Positions 23,001-35,870 are shown, counted from the stretch's first letter. The stretch is DNA of 64,000 nucleotides from Toxoplasma gondii ME49 (GCF_000006565.2 NC_031476.1:2628458-2692457), one strand, 5' to 3'. Numbers and translations are program-made. Notes: generated from the sequence alone by a model not told the origin.

Positions 23001-26000
23001 AGGAAGAGGCCCTGGGCGAGACGATGCTGACCGCATTGTGGAATGGGAGAGAAGGCGAAGGCGCGAGCGGCGCCTCGCACGCCAAGAGAGGAGGGCAGAA
23101 AAGAAGTTGATGGCCAGGAGAAAACACGAGAGAATTGTACGCGACATCGAAAATCTGAGCATCCGCAGTTGCGCGCAAAACGAGCTCTGCTTCGAAGTTG
23201 CCTTCTACCACGGGGACGCTGGAGGCGATGCAATCAGGTACGTTTCTCAGCCTCATATTTGCCTTTCAATGCTCTCTGCGTTGAATAACAAACAGATGAC
23301 CTTTGTGTAAACTTGTGGTCACATGTCTATACGTACGCATATATCAGTAAGTATGTACAATTGTATAACCACATATGTAAAAGTATATCTATGCATGTAT
23401 GTATGCTTATGTATAGAATCTACACGTATATACATATTTTTATATACACACAAATATAGTCCTAAACTGTCATTTGGCTCCGGTCACATCCAAATGCGCA
23501 ACGCACATGTATGAGAAGCAGTTGAGGAAACTCAGCTCCCGCATGTCCACGGTGTTGCAGATTGTGGAGGCGGGGGAATGGCTTTTCTGCATGACTAAGC
23601 GGCGATGTACGGAAAACCAGTGACACCATTTGATGGCCGAGTCGATTCCTCCGCTTCACGCCAGTGTTGATTCCGTCATGAGTCGTCCCCATTCCCTTTG
23701 GTCCTCTGATAGCCGCTCTGCTTCACCTTCCCACACTCTATGGATGCCTCTCTCTGTGTGATTTGTTCACCTCCCCCCACGCGGCTTCTGTCCCTGTTTG
23801 CTGTCTAGCTTCTCCAACGCTAATCGTCGATTCAGGGCTGCGCGACCTCGCGTCCAGATGCTGGACAGAGGTGGCACATCTGAAGGCCCTTCCGGGTGGA
23901 AGGCGTCCCAGGCGGGGCCCTCTTTGTATCCCCTTCTTCTGCCGCCCCTCAGCAGCACTCCCGCGTCTCGGGGGGTCGTTTTGACACCGCCTCCAGCCGA
24001 CGAGCTCTGCCGCCCAAAAGAGGAGACCGTCTCCTTCCACTCGGCCTCAGCCTCGCCGCTGGTCGCCCCAGGCGACCGACCCTGTCTCCTTTCTTCCAGT
24101 TCGCGATCCGCCCCGGCGCCCTGGGGGGCGGCCGGCTCCGGCGTGTTGGGTTCCGGAGGGCGAGGAGACGGGCCCGACAGAGGCGAGACTGTGAGTGAGC
24201 GCGGTGTCTTTGCGCTTCTCAGAGAAAGTGGGGAGCGAGAACGGAGAGATGAGCCCTTCGTACCCGGCTCGCGGATTCCAGAAAATGTCTTCATTGGAGC
24301 CCAAAGTGGCGTCGAAGCCCCAGCCTCGGGCGCTGGCAGCGACGCGATTGGAGACAGAGGCAGACGCGACGAAGGCGATGTCTCTTCCAGCTTGGACCGT
24401 CAACTGGCGAGGCTTCCTGTTGTTCTCCGGGAGCGCCGAACGTCCTCCGGTAAGGCGACGCTCTAAGAATACCAACTACATGGTCTTTAAATAGATACAC
24501 AGGTTTTCATTTAAGAAGACTCTGAAGTCCTTACGAGACGTTTGAGAATGGTTTTTCTTAACGTTATCGGTTAACTCGAAAGCAACGTTTTGACGAACAA
24601 GCGAGCGCCCCGCCTCTCCGTGTTTACCTTTCGAGAAGAATTCCCATGCTTCCCACTCTCACGCATGTTGTGACTTAACGTGTCTCCTTTGCGTTCGCGA
24701 GCTACCGCGTCTTCTCCCCGTCCTCTGTTGGCGACCGGAGACAGCATCCGGCTTTCTGTGGCGTCTTCAGCCATTCCGGCGGAGGTCGTCTCAGCGTCTC
24801 GCTCGTTCGTCGCACTTTTTGCTAGAGTGTCACGGCTGCCTCTCGGCCTCAGATCTGTCTCCGTGTCGGTCGCGCCCATCCCTTCCTGCATACCGGGTGT
24901 CAGTGCCGCTACTTTGCATGCGTCCTATACCATCTCACTCGACTGTGTTCCACGCAGAGGTTCGAGCAGGGAACAGGCAGAGCCCGTCGTCGCTGGCGGA
25001 GCAGACGTACCCGATGTTGGCGTCTGCTGCTCTGTCAGCTCTGGGCGGCCCCGGTGGGGCTGGGCGTTGCATGCGCCGCCACAGAAATCAGAGAATTTTC
25101 GTTTTCAGCGTGGACGACGAAGTCGATGAGGCACGACTCCGCAGTGTCCACCGCCAGCGCCACCTGGACGCGACCGGCTGTCATGTCGGAACGGTTGCCT
25201 TTCTTCCTGGGGTCGTCTATCGCAATGTGGGGCTTGGCCGGTGCCCCCAGGGCTTGCTTCGCGCCTCCTCGGGCTTCAAGGACCTCGCCTCTGGAGGCCG
25301 CGTCCCGGTGACCTTCCCGTTCGACCCCGACGTGCGGTCCCGCCGTCGCATGGAGACTGCTGGCCAGGAGCCGGGTGAGGCCTGCGGAGACGAGGAAAGG
25401 GCGGACCATGAGGCAGTGGAGAGAACGGCAGAAAGTGAGAGACAGCCGCCGGGTGGAGACCAGAGGAAACATGCAGCCCGCTGGGTGGACGTCGGCAATA
25501 CGGCACTTCTTGGGCCGCACACGCGGGTCCCTATCTCCCACGCCCTTGCGCCGGTTGTCTACATCCGCCGAAAAGTTGTTCTCTCTTCTAAAACCCTGCG
25601 GTCGTCCGATGCCCTCAGCAAGGAACTGCAAAAGGTACGAAGTCAGTTCGAAGAATTTGATTCATTTATGTTCGGATAGCGATTGTAAGAAACGCGCGTT
25701 TGTGTCCTGCGTTCGCCCACATACAGATCTATTTCAATGTATGTAAACGTCTGTAGATGCGTCTTCTGTTCAGACTGGTTGTGCACTCTTTGTGTTCTGC
25801 AGATTTGGTTCACCTTCCACATGTGACAAGGACCGCCCCCCCTCTCATGCATGGCTACTTCAAAACAAACACTCGTTTCTTTCCTTTTCTTCTGCCGCTC
25901 TTTGTTTCGCAGGCGTGGGAATCGGCACTCAGTCAGCTGCTGTTCGAGCCGCTCTTGCGGTGCAGTTGCGAGACGGGCGAGATCGCTCTTACAGGGTTGT

Positions 26001-29000
26001 CGCCCTCTCTATCCTTCACGAAGGGCAACACGCTGCACCTCTCTCTTTCTGGACAAATTCTGCCTCTTGTGTCTCTATCACTCTCGCCTTCGCGCCTTGT
26101 CGACGAGAGGCCTCCAGGCTCTCTAACTCCGTCTGTCTCACCTCTTCCATTGTCTCATGGAATGTTTCCTGCGACCCGCGTCTCATGCATGACAGCGCCG
26201 AGGGCCTTGTGTGGGTCTGTGTTGCCTTCCGCGCTTCCAGACCCTCGAACGCCCATGGCATCCGGGGAGACTCTCTCACACGAGTTTGACACTGCGGCTT
26301 CCCCCCACCCGAAGGGGCTGTCTTCATCTTCGACTCAAAGTCTCCGACCCCACAACTCCCCCGAGCGTCCGTCCCTTTTTGCCACAATCGCGACATGTTC
26401 TTCTTCGCCTCCTCAGCTTAGCCCGCCTCCCGCCAAGACCAGCAGAGATCCGGCACCCAAGCGGACCCATGCGCATGCATGCAGGCTCTCTCGCGGCGTG
26501 TCGTCGGCCTCTCGAAGACATTGTAGCGGATTTGAAGGAGCCCGTTCACCTGACAGTCTCCGCGGTGAGGCCAAGGGGAATCAGGCTGTCGCGCGAGGAG
26601 TGGGGGAAAGAGATTCCAAGTTTTGCCTCTCCAGAGACGTCCCCCGGTGTCTCCTGCGAAAAGTGGAAACCCATGGTTTGGAATTCTCTAGCAAAGAGAA
26701 CGAGGCGCACGCAGAGTGTGGGAATGGAGAAGGGCCCTCCAATCCCACTAACGACACTTCTGCAGGAAGGGACGCGACGCGCGAGGCGGTGGCTCCTCGA
26801 GGCGCGGCGACGAACAGCCGAAAAGTGCCTGCCCTCGCAGCCTCTGGTTCTCGCAATGAAGGGAAGGCAGAATTCAACGGTGGAGCCCTGCCGCCGTGTT
26901 CCAGCGAGATGCATGCGCAGCAGTCTCCTGGGGGCACGAAGCCTCAAAAACGAGGTCTCTACCACCTCATGGCTCATCTGTCTCCCTTCTCGCTGCACCA
27001 TCCGAGAAATCGGCAGTCTCAGGCCCAGGGCTCCGGGGAAGGCGGGAAGCGAGAGACGGGAATGGAGCGCAACGGAGAGCCTCAGGGGTGTGGAGCGGCG
27101 CCCGAGAGCGGCGACGTGAACGGGCTTCCGTGTCTGTCTCCGTGTCTGTCTCCGCCGTCTTTAGGCGAGGGCCGAGAGAGCCAGGAAAGGTTTTCCTCGC
27201 TGGCCCCTTCGAGTCAAACAAGACATCCGGCTTCTTCGAGCCTGTCTCCTTCTGACATCCCGCGACCTGTCCTGCCAACGCAAGACAGTCGCCACGGCGC
27301 GAGCTGCGATGGCGGGCAAGGGGCTTTGGAAGACATGGGCAGCCTTAGCCACAATCTTGTTCCCGCTCGCCGGCCCCGAGATGGGGTTTCGACTCCTTTG
27401 GTCTCTCAGCGAACCGAGTTGGGAACGGCGGCTGAACTTCTGGACAGAAGCGCAAGCGGAGAGGGTGTGGAAGGGCTTAGAAGGGATCCTCAGTGCACGG
27501 AAAGGAACTTTTCTTCGAACCGATTGCCGGGGTCTGTTTGCCCGCTAGTCGTTCCGGGACAAGAGGCAGCCCTTACTGGAGTGCTCCAGCGGGACGCCAA
27601 TCGCTTGCTCCCGCCTCAAACCGTTCTCCGCACTTTCCTCGGTCGTCTTGCAACGGAGCAAGACAGCGCGAGACGCGTGTTGGAGAATCCCCTCCTAGAG
27701 CCGGGAGACTTGTTCAAAACTCATGCGTCAGATGCCGTACCGGCTCTCCTTTTCGGCAAAGAGAGAAAACACACGGAAGCGAGAGTGTGGAGAGCCGAGG
27801 ACAGAGACGGACGGCTAGACGAAGCCTGGAACCCCTGGGAAGCCGACAGACAGATCGGAAAGAAAACACGGCAAATCCACCAAGACGCACTTGCGGAAGA
27901 GACAGACGTCGTTGTAGGTCGACAGAGCCAGGGAGAATGGAACCGTCAGGGGGAAGCAATCATCGCCAATAGAAGCATCGGAGCGACAGCAGGCACCTTT
28001 GATAAAAGAGGCGGAGAGATGGGAGAAGTGTGATTGTTTGCCGGCCTCACCGTGACTTCCGAAAGATGTTCCCATTGTTGAGACGAGAGTCAGTGGCATT
28101 TACTGCTATTACCAATGCGAGAATACAACTATCCCATTTGGGCTAGCTGGAGGCCAAGAGGGGTCAGAGAAACTCTTATGTCAGCACCTGATATGAAACT
28201 CACTGCGGGAACGCTTCAACCCAAAAATTCGGGTTGCCATTGGAGGCAGTGGACCAGGTCGCCCTTTCTGTGCTCATCTGAGTTTGGACCTGGCTACTGT
28301 TTCTTTCTTCTTGTGCAGGTCACCTCTCTTCCAACACTGCCGGGATGTCGAGTGTTACGGTGAGATTCTCTCGAGGCACACGAAGAGACGTGACCTCTCA
28401 GTGAACCCGCACAGACGTTTTTGCGTCTCTTCTGTTCTGTATCTCCTCTCTACCAGATGCATATACACATGCATATATACATGTTGTGCATATGTATATA
28501 TCCATGTATTTGCATGTCTCTCTGCACAAGAGCATTAAATTAGATGCTTTTTTCCCTCGTGCGTCTTGATCTCTGCGGGACGCGAGGCTTCCGAGGCATG
28601 TGCGGGTGCACATTACGTTATCTCGGAGGGTAGTGACAACGCCGTTTGCGGGTGTATCGTTGCGGCTTGTGTTTGTGGCCATGCATGTTATGCAGACACC
28701 TGGGACTGGTGTCGGTCCATCTCGTTCAGGACACAAGCGCGTACCACAGTCATCAGGTAAGCTTTCCTGCCGCTGGTCTTGCACTGTCCAGTTGCGCGTG
28801 CCATGTTGCGACGGTGGACGCTGTTCCGTGTTTTGTTTTTTCCCCTCGTTATTTTATTGAAGACGTACTTTCTGATGGCTTCAAAGTAAATGTCGGCCTT
28901 TGCCGTGGCTGCTAAAACATCCGTCTGTACAGCTCGCAGGTGTTCCTCTTCCGAACGTGCGTCGCCGCCAGGGTGCCAGTACCACTGGCATAAACGCGAT

Positions 29001-30253
29001 GATGTCTCGTTTGTTTTTATTGTTCACTAAACATCAGAGGAGTGCGAGAAGGAGTGCCGCATGCTTTCACAAGGCCAAGGGTATACAGTGATCTCTCTGC
29101 CTACTGGTTCGTTCAGAGCTGCATACTAACTTGATCGTTTGTGTATCTGTCCATCAGAAGCATACGAGTATGTGGCCACACAAGCCTACGCAGACATTGC
29201 ACGTGTACGGTTGTCCACTCTGTGTGGATCCCTGTCTATACCGGCAGAGAGTGAACGCGTGTCTGCTTGCATCTCTGAATAGACTTGTGCACGAACTGGG
29301 ACCGTACGAGGAAGGGAACGTGACCCATCTGCAACTAGTTAGTCCGTTTTGTTTTCTTTTTTACTCCAGGAACTCGCTGCCGCCCTCCACTTCGCGGCTC
29401 TTCGGGCTGCCAAGGCGCGTTGCAGGGCGATGGGAGGAAATCTCCTCGTTGCCTCACTCCTCCAATGGAACATGGTCGAGGTAGGTCCATTCCCACGATG
29501 GGCCAAGAGACGAAGGTGTTCGTCGTGCAAATGGTTTGTCTTCCGTTCTTACACATGCACTTACACACATATAAACTACTTGCTGTATGTGTACATGCAA
29601 CTACACAAGGCACGAACAGCACATCTGGATCCACGTGGGCACGCGAAGAGAATACTGGATAGTGCACATTGTGGGACAAGGGAGGCAAAGTGACATCTCT
29701 GGAGCTCACCAAACGAAAGAGCACTCGAATGGCGAAGCTATCTACAAAGAATGGGATAGCAGGACAGGAGTTGGAACTGCATAGAGAGCCAGCGGTGCTT
29801 GGAGGATAGCGCTGACTGTGGTTCTAAAGGTGCACTGCAAACTCGTTGTGCTCTGGAGGGATGCGCTTCTCAAGTCGGATGGACACCGGAAAGCAATGTA
29901 CCGAAGGGAAACTGCAACGAAACATCCCGCCTCATTTAAAGATAAAGAAAGCAACAACAGGCGAACCTCAACATTCCGTGAACTTACTCCAACAGCTGCT
30001 CGAATCAGGGGAGTGTCTCTAGCCAAAGCAAGCGCGTGTGGGTCGTGCCAGAATTCAGAGGAAAAAACGTCCCAGCACACACAGAAGTCAAACACAGCAG
30101 AGAGCTTCAATGCGATTCGACTCCTTCATGTGTTACCATGTTTTAATGCGCCAGGAAGAGCGGCAGCAGTCCTTCGCCGTGCTCACATTCGCTGGAGATG
30201 CTGTGCTCGCGCTGTTCCGTCGTTGCGACGCGTGTAAAGGAGAGGCAGAGTGA
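11091..30253 (+). CDS. giant C2CD5-like C2-domain protein
   Basis: Assigned exons: 11091-?, 12029-12775, 13661-13783, 14775-14953, 15517-about 17068, 17552-17893, 18320-18486, 18943-23237, 23809-24449, 24958-25634, 25913-about 28027, 28319-28359, 28696-28756, 29370-29480, 30155-30253 (stop TGA). Most junctions agree in phase. Blocks resembling recalled human C2CD5 (about 1000 aa) appear in order: an N-terminal C2 strand (TVKLRIVGARGL), WNEAFRIEV, GELWISVRVSFARQLNPF, a VEELLL block, GGNAVLGYRAVLEIDG, VVSAHSVKVL with DAIIGYDEA, a CRMCGTGVVPEILLSTVEVP zinc-finger-like block, LRMHGFNAVFGLRL, HLGLVSVHLVQDTS, MGGNLLVASLLQW and VLTFAGDAVLALF. Long Ser-, Arg- and Glu-rich insertions raise the total to about 3,800 aa. 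Human C2CD5 is a calcium- and lipid-binding factor in vesicle fusion at the plasma membrane; a trafficking role here is inference. The end of exon 1 (candidate donor 11476), the donor after 15517 (17069 or 17171) and the donor near 28028 (poor consensus) are uncertain. An extra small exon before 29370 is possible. Confidence 0.82.
17235..17360. repeat. degenerate TCTA/TCTG tract and short TA run in an intron
   Basis: Imperfect tetranucleotide repeats of the TCTATC and TCTGTC type are followed by a short TATATA run at about 17340-17360. They lie in the intron upstream of the exon at 17552. Confidence 0.7.
20590..20650 (+). repeat. polyserine-coding simple repeat in the C2CD5-like gene
   Basis: Mixed TCG/TCC/TCT/TCA codons encode a run of more than 15 serines inside the large exon 18943-23237. 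Comparable polyserine runs occur at about 21110-21150 and, more diffusely, at 22155-22250 and 22350-22510. They sit between the conserved family blocks and look like inserted disordered linkers. Confidence 0.85.
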
Positions 30254-32472
30254 AGCATAGGCAATGAGAGTGTCAGACGTCTCCGGTCGAACATTGAGGA
30301 AGGAGCCGGTCATGCAAGTCGTCACCATCGTTGCAGGACGACATTAACAAGAGGAAACCACTACTGTTTCTAACATCGGAGACAGAGACACTGTCAATGA
30401 CAGCCTACTTCGTTTGGAGCCTCCTCTGGCATGTGGAAGCGGATGAGTAGCAAGTCCAATATTGTAAGGGAGAGCAATAAACCAAACCGTTGTCGTGAAC
30501 CAATCGGAAGATGCTGGCGTGTATATATTACTGATGGGTAGCTATCCTGCATTTCCGTTGCACTAAACAATACGCGGTGTTGATGCTCGAAAAGCAGTGC
30601 AGCATGCCAGCTACCTTTTGTGTGAATAAGAAGACTGGATAACATAAACGGGCGTCGAGAGGCTGGAAATGTGTCTTGGTCGAATCTAATGTTTGGTCTT
30701 GTCCCGTTGTGGCAGCTTCGCCTGCCGTATTTCGACGTAGAGGATGAAGCAGCAGGACGCCTTGTGGCACCGGGGTGGAAACGCGTCGCTAGCGCCACGC
30801 AATGTTATTGCGTCGGCTGGGTCTGAGACAATACGTGTAAGTGCTGTGTGCCCGAGGAGGAAAGTCCGGGGGAAAAAATGCGAGATCGCTCCCCTACAAA
30901 TACGTAGTAGAGCGGCTGCCACATGTTTGCAGTTTCCTGTAAGCTTTAATCTCCAGCGTTGCAGCGGCTGTCGCATATCTATCCGTCAATATCAATGATC
31001 ATTGTTCACGTTAGCCCCTTGAATGTCATGAACTGCCCTCTGCGATATCTTGTTCGCGTTGCTGACTACACCGCAGGGACTTTCCACCTATGTTGGCGTT
31101 TGGTGGTCGAAGCTACGGGTTCTGACGAAGCCAGTTCAGCTTCTTCTGTAAACACATTTTCTTCACAAGTGGTGGGCGGTTCACATTGGTTCTACCTATG
31201 ATCTCCGTTAGACAGTCGCACCCTCACAGTCTCACATCAGTGACGACGCAGGAATACCACAACTAACAGAAAAAGTAGAGGAAGCGTGGAGGACGGAGTC
31301 AACCGTGGTTGTGTTTATCGTTGCAGCAATATCGGCGACAAATGGTTTTTTCTCAATTAGAGACCTACCGTGATCTCAGCAGTTGTGCCGCCACCGGTGC
31401 TCGAGACCTCTTCGCATCAAAGCTTTAAACGTTTTGCAGCATTTCAGCAATTGGATCCCGGAAGCTCGATTGCAGTACTGCCCCACTGTGCAGCGATGTC
31501 ATGGGTTTCATCCCACCTCCTTCCGCATTTTGCGCAGTGCCTATGGCTCCACGGGATGCGCTCGTTCATGTGTAGCACCTACTTTGTACAGTCAGTGAGT
31601 TGAACCTGGAAGAATGGTTTCACCTGGTTCTTTCCAAGTTCATCAGCAAATACGTGGCAAATCTGGGGAATCGATCCGCAAAGTATCAAACGGGTGCCGC
31701 CGAAACATGGCCCGGTTCTCAAGGCATTGTGCGTGACCCAACAGAACCGCGCAGGGACGGTTTTAAAGGCGGAATGGCATCGATTCTCAGCGACGAACGG
31801 CTTGGTCGGCGATGAATATTCCTTTCGATGCAAGGACTAAACGCACACTTTTCGTGGATGCATCTTACTGAATTGGCAAAAGCCACATGGTGAATTTTGC
31901 TACCCGCGGGGACACACCGTTTAAGGTCCGAGCGTCACACTACTGCGGTGGACATGTTTTCGGACACTGCTGTCGTGTACGAGACATTTTGACTTTCCTT
32001 GGGTCCACCTGGCCTTCGCCAAGTACGCAGGTGAGAGTCTGTGACTGTCTGGTTTGCGACGCCTAATGAGCGTCGCCGTAGCATACCCATGGGTGGGCCC
32101 CTGCTCTCCGTGAGCCAAGCGCACGTCCCAACTCGTACAGATCCCAGGGAAGTGCCCAAACCGCAACAATGTTTGCTCACTGCGTATGGTCTCTTCGTTT
32201 TAAGGAACTATAATGTAGGATCTCGGGTACCCTCGGTATAGCAAGATACTACCACAGGTGAAAAGTAACTCATACGTGTTTTCCTTCAGAGTGGCTGATC
32301 CGAGCAAAGTTTTCTTTTGTTGACGAGTCAGCAGGGGGCTTCTTCCTGAAATATCAAGCGGGGTTGCAGAGTGTCAGGCACTTGCGTGTGCTGTTTGTCG
32401 TGCCTGAGTTCGTCTTGGTGTGCAATTTTGATTTGGCATGTGTCCGCGAGCTTGTCGTTTTACGTAGTGCAA
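30254..32472. other. intergenic region between the C2CD5-like gene and SRS29A
   Basis: It holds the 3' UTR of the upstream gene and the promoter/5' leader of SRS29A. Base composition is visibly less GC-rich than in the preceding gene. I see no convincing coding segment, TA microsatellite or copy of the SAG1-type 27-bp repeat. Confidence 0.5.
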
Positions 32473-33735
32473 ATGGTGAGGACATCCCTTATAGAGCACC
32501 GGACGGGCCGGCGTGTCGTTGCCGCGCCAGATCGTGGGTCGCTTCAGGTTTGTATTGTCTTCAATATAGCGCTTTCAGCAACCATTGCTGCGATGATGAC
32601 ATCTCCTCTTTCGGTGGCCAGCATGACATCCCCTCTCTTAACTTGGGACGGCAACAAGGTTACGTGCCATCCAGAAAAAGGCGATGTTGATGATTGGATA
32701 GGCCTCGTTCCTCAGCAAAATGAAGTTACCTTCGCTTGCGAAGGAAAAGGCGTTACTCCGGTCCCTAAAAATCTTGTCAATTCAAAGAGCCGTGAGGTTT
32801 GTGCGCAGGGGATGTCGGCAAATGCTTGTGAGAAAGACCCGCGTCCACTGTCCGAAATTTTAAAGGGTGCACAGAACGACTGGCTCAACGGAGAAGATCT
32901 CTCCAGAGGGATCACGTTCAGAGTTCCGAAGAACAACTTCCCGGGTTTACCAAGAATTTTTCGCATTGGTTGTAGAACCAGAAGCAACATTTGCATGATC
33001 AGTCTGCATATTTACGCGAAGTCAGCGTACACGAGTGGCCAGGTGACTGAATGCGCCTACGAATCTAACGTAAGTCTGCCACCAGTCAGAATAACTCCGG
33101 CAACCAACCATGCCACCATCGTATGCGGACCATACGGTGGAATTTCCCCGTTGGACTACAAAAAGGAGTTTTGCACTGGAGAGCCGCACACCTCATGCGG
33201 CCGACAAAAGTACGCTGATGTGCTGCCGAGATACACTGACGCATGGTGGAATGGTGACCCTTCGACAGCCGAGGGTGCAACGCTGACTGTCCCAAACGGC
33301 CACTTTCCAAAAGAAACACAGACGCTCAAGTTCATGTGCCTTGAACGACTCGACACCCAACCCAGGCGCTGTGTGGTGACTGTAGAAATAGCTGCAGGCG
33401 TGAGCGGCAGCAAGCCTTCAGGTGGAGAGTCGATTCCACCGCAGGCACCCGGAACTGAGGGTTCGCGCAAGGAAGCCCCTAATACGAACAATTCTGGGGG
33501 TACTCCTACTGGTGGTGGCAGCGATGATGACACCACAGCGCCAGGTACCGGTTCCAGCGGCACGGATTCTCGTGGAGATTTAGGGGACGGACGTGATCAA
33601 GATGCGAAGGGTGGCATGTCGCGTGGTAACTCAGAATCTGGTTCGAATGGAGGTGCAACACAGCCCTCGCGCTTGCTTGGGCTACCTTCTGCCGTGATAG
33701 GAACTCTGGCTGCAGCTATGTTTGGTGCCGTCTAA
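32473..33735 (+). CDS. SRS29A: SRS29A, SAG1-related GPI-anchored surface antigen
   Basis: A single-exon SRS protein of 420 aa from the ATG at 32473, ending in TAA at 33733-33735. The frame is open further upstream to an ATG at 32371. I prefer 32473 because it places the hydrophobic signal-like segment (VCIVFNIALSATIAAM) near the N-terminus. Two tandem SRS domains are visible. Counting from the upstream ATG, the first has cysteines at 99, 123, 144, 153, 201 and 208, and the second at 228, 252, 268, 276, 323 and 334, six per domain as in the family. A stalk of about 90 residues rich in Gly, Ser, Thr and Asp follows, then a hydrophobic C-terminus (LLGLPSAVIGTLAAAMFGAV) typical of a GPI-anchor signal. 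SRS proteins coat the parasite surface and act in attachment and host immune interaction. The paralogue name rests on position before SAG1 and is my recollection of the locus. Confidence 0.88.
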   Translation: MVRTSLIEHRTGRRVVAAPDRGSLQVCIVFNIALSATIAAMMTSPLSVASMTSPLLTWDGNKVTCHPEKGDVDDWIGLVPQQNEVTFACEGKGVTPVPKNLVNSKSREVCAQGMSANACEKDPRPLSEILKGAQNDWLNGEDLSRGITFRVPKNNFPGLPRIFRIGCRTRSNICMISLHIYAKSAYTSGQVTECAYESNVSLPPVRITPATNHATIVCGPYGGISPLDYKKEFCTGEPHTSCGRQKYADVLPRYTDAWWNGDPSTAEGATLTVPNGHFPKETQTLKFMCLERLDTQPRRCVVTVEIAAGVSGSKPSGGESIPPQAPGTEGSRKEAPNTNNSGGTPTGGGSDDDTTAPGTGSSGTDSRGDLGDGRDQDAKGGMSRGNSESGSNGGATQPSRLLGLPSAVIGTLAAAMFGAV

Positions 33736-35708
33736 GGTGCCCTGCAGCGGCCGAGCCTCATCATTTCGGTGCGTGAGTGGACAAAAAGGGAAGATAGAAG
33801 GCTTTTGCGTATTAGCCGCGTGAAATACAAGGATCAATGAGCAATTGCTTTCAGGGGAACAAGTCTCATTTTTTGTGCGGCACTGTGGCATGTTGTTTCG
33901 TCTTGCTAGCTGTCTTGCGGATGGTGGCCTCGTGATGCTGGCCCTGACTCGATTCTGTGGAGTTCCAGACAAGATTGTTTCTGCGAGCAGATAACCGGTA
34001 ATGTCAGAGGATACTGCCATAGTGGGGATGCACTGGTGTACTCCCCGAAAAAAGTTTCTCCTGGCCAGTGTGTGTGCTTTTTCGTTGTGACCACAAGACC
34101 AGGACACGGTACGTGTAGCAGTGTGATTATTGTATCTAGACAGCTCTCATGGATGCTCAGCTGTCTGCTATTCAAGCCCATGCATGCGTGCTGGGAGAGT
34201 TTGACGTATATCAGAGATTCCGGTCAGTGCTTCGTCATCTGAAGCGTGAAACGATAACCAACACATGACGCGCTATTTGCCATCGTTGGTGTCGTTGATG
34301 AGCATCCTAGGTGGCGCCTGGACTGCGTTTTTACGTTCATTGCGCATATGGACGCACTCGTACAACATCTCGTTTTTTCTTTTGAGGTGGTGGATGTTTT
34401 TATTGTGGACACTAAAGTGAGACCATGCTTGGTTGAGGAGTCATTATGACCGTTGTTTTTGCAAATTAGACGCTTGCATTCCTTGGCGACGGAAGCAGGA
34501 AATATCGGCTCCCGGCAGCTCATTAAACGATCCGGGACGACACGGAGGAACGCGATAACACGCTAACCACACACAGTAAAACGAACATGGATTAGCGAGA
34601 AGACAGACGAAACAGCAGGACTGAAGCTCAGCAACGGGCTGGTCGGAGCTTGTTTTTTCCCTCCATGTTTGTATTTCGGCGTGTCTGTGTCTGAGATGTG
34701 CTGGTTGTCTGCCTCTTAAGATGAGTTGACGGTTGCTTGTTCGAGTCCAAATGGAATGCCGCTCTGGCTTCTCGTGAATACTGAATATCTTACCAAACTT
34801 TCCAGAGCTGCACATTGTTTTTTCGTGGTCTTGTGGCAGGTTAGATTTGGGTTTGTGCCACCCCATACCATTTGCGCTGAGACTAATCAGCAACGCGTGT
34901 CACAAGCGCTCGGCAAGATGGCGACGCGGAGGCCTTCTGAGCTTTTCATCTGCTCCTCATTCACAGTCTTCGACTTCAGCGGAGCGATTCATTCGTGCTG
35001 TGTGTCTAATGGCAGATGCATAACAGCAGTGTATGTACTGGGATGCATTTATATGATGCATCTCGTCGCACACTATGCTTGCGTAGGTTGACCTCCGACC
35101 GAGCACGTTATTAGAGACGCGGCGGCGTGCAACTATGTCACCATGAAGCAGATCGTCAGAAAGTGCACACGGCATTGCTTTCTTCCTGTCCCATGAACCC
35201 CGATGGTGCACCTGAAGGAACGCCCACTATGTCATTCAACTGCTGACACACTTTCGTGAAGACTCGAAGCTTTTACATCCGTTGCCTTTTCCACGGTCCG
35301 TGATTTCATGTGCGTGCAGCTTCAAAGACTGGTCGTTGCGACTAATAAGACTGCAGTGACAGGTCGAATGGTGGGCACCTTGCTGATGACTATCTACTGC
35401 AAAGTCTGAGACAAGGAACGAAACTTCCCACACGAGGCATTTGAAACTGACGGTGTCTAGGTAATATGCACTGCAAGACACGGTACTGGGGCCTCGCTGA
35501 ATTAGGGGCCGATCTCGTTGCCCTATCAGTGCTCACAGTGCCGCAACGTAACACCAGGGCAGGTTCTTGACAGTGGCAACAATGTGCGACGGGCGTGTGA
35601 ACGTTTCGTAGTCATAGCGCTAGCACGTACCTAGCCACGTGGTCGTGAGGAGCTTTACCATGCGTCTAGAAGGTGGATGCGGGACACGCCTTCCTGGCCT
35701 TTGGCTCC
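33736..35708. other. intergenic region between SRS29A and the SAG1 promoter repeats
   Basis: No supported gene. It presumably contains the SRS29A 3' UTR and upstream SAG1 control sequence. Scattered short open frames on either strand lack recognisable features. Confidence 0.5.
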
Positions 35709-35870
35709 TGAGACGCGTGTTCTAACCACAAAGCTTGAGACGCGTGTTCCAACCACGCACCCTGAGACGCGTGTTCTAACCACGCACCCTGAGACGCGTG
35801 TTCTAACCACGCACCCTGAGACGCGTGTTCTAACCACGCACCCTGAGACGCGTGTTCTGCCGCACAATGT
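35709..35870 (+). promoter_or_regulatory. SAG1 promoter: six tandem 27-bp repeats
   Basis: Six head-to-tail units start at 35709, 35736, 35763, 35790, 35817 and 35844, an exact 27-bp period. Each begins TGAGACGCGTGTTC. Copies 3-5 are identical in core and copies 1, 2 and 6 diverge at their ends. The T. gondii SAG1 promoter is known to carry six 27-bp repeats that are needed for expression and fix the transcription start. The TGAGACG word also matches the WGAGACG element reported in T. gondii promoters. The array ends about 200 bp before the SAG1 ATG at 36075. Confidence 0.95.

Noticed and set aside
22247..23233. 328-codon minus-strand frame rich in Arg
   Set aside because: Antisense shadow of the Ser/Arg-rich part of the large exon.
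35709..35870. Regular repeats with possible CRISPR-like spacing
   Set aside because: The units are contiguous with no unique spacers, the organism is eukaryotic, and the array is the known SAG1 promoter repeat type.
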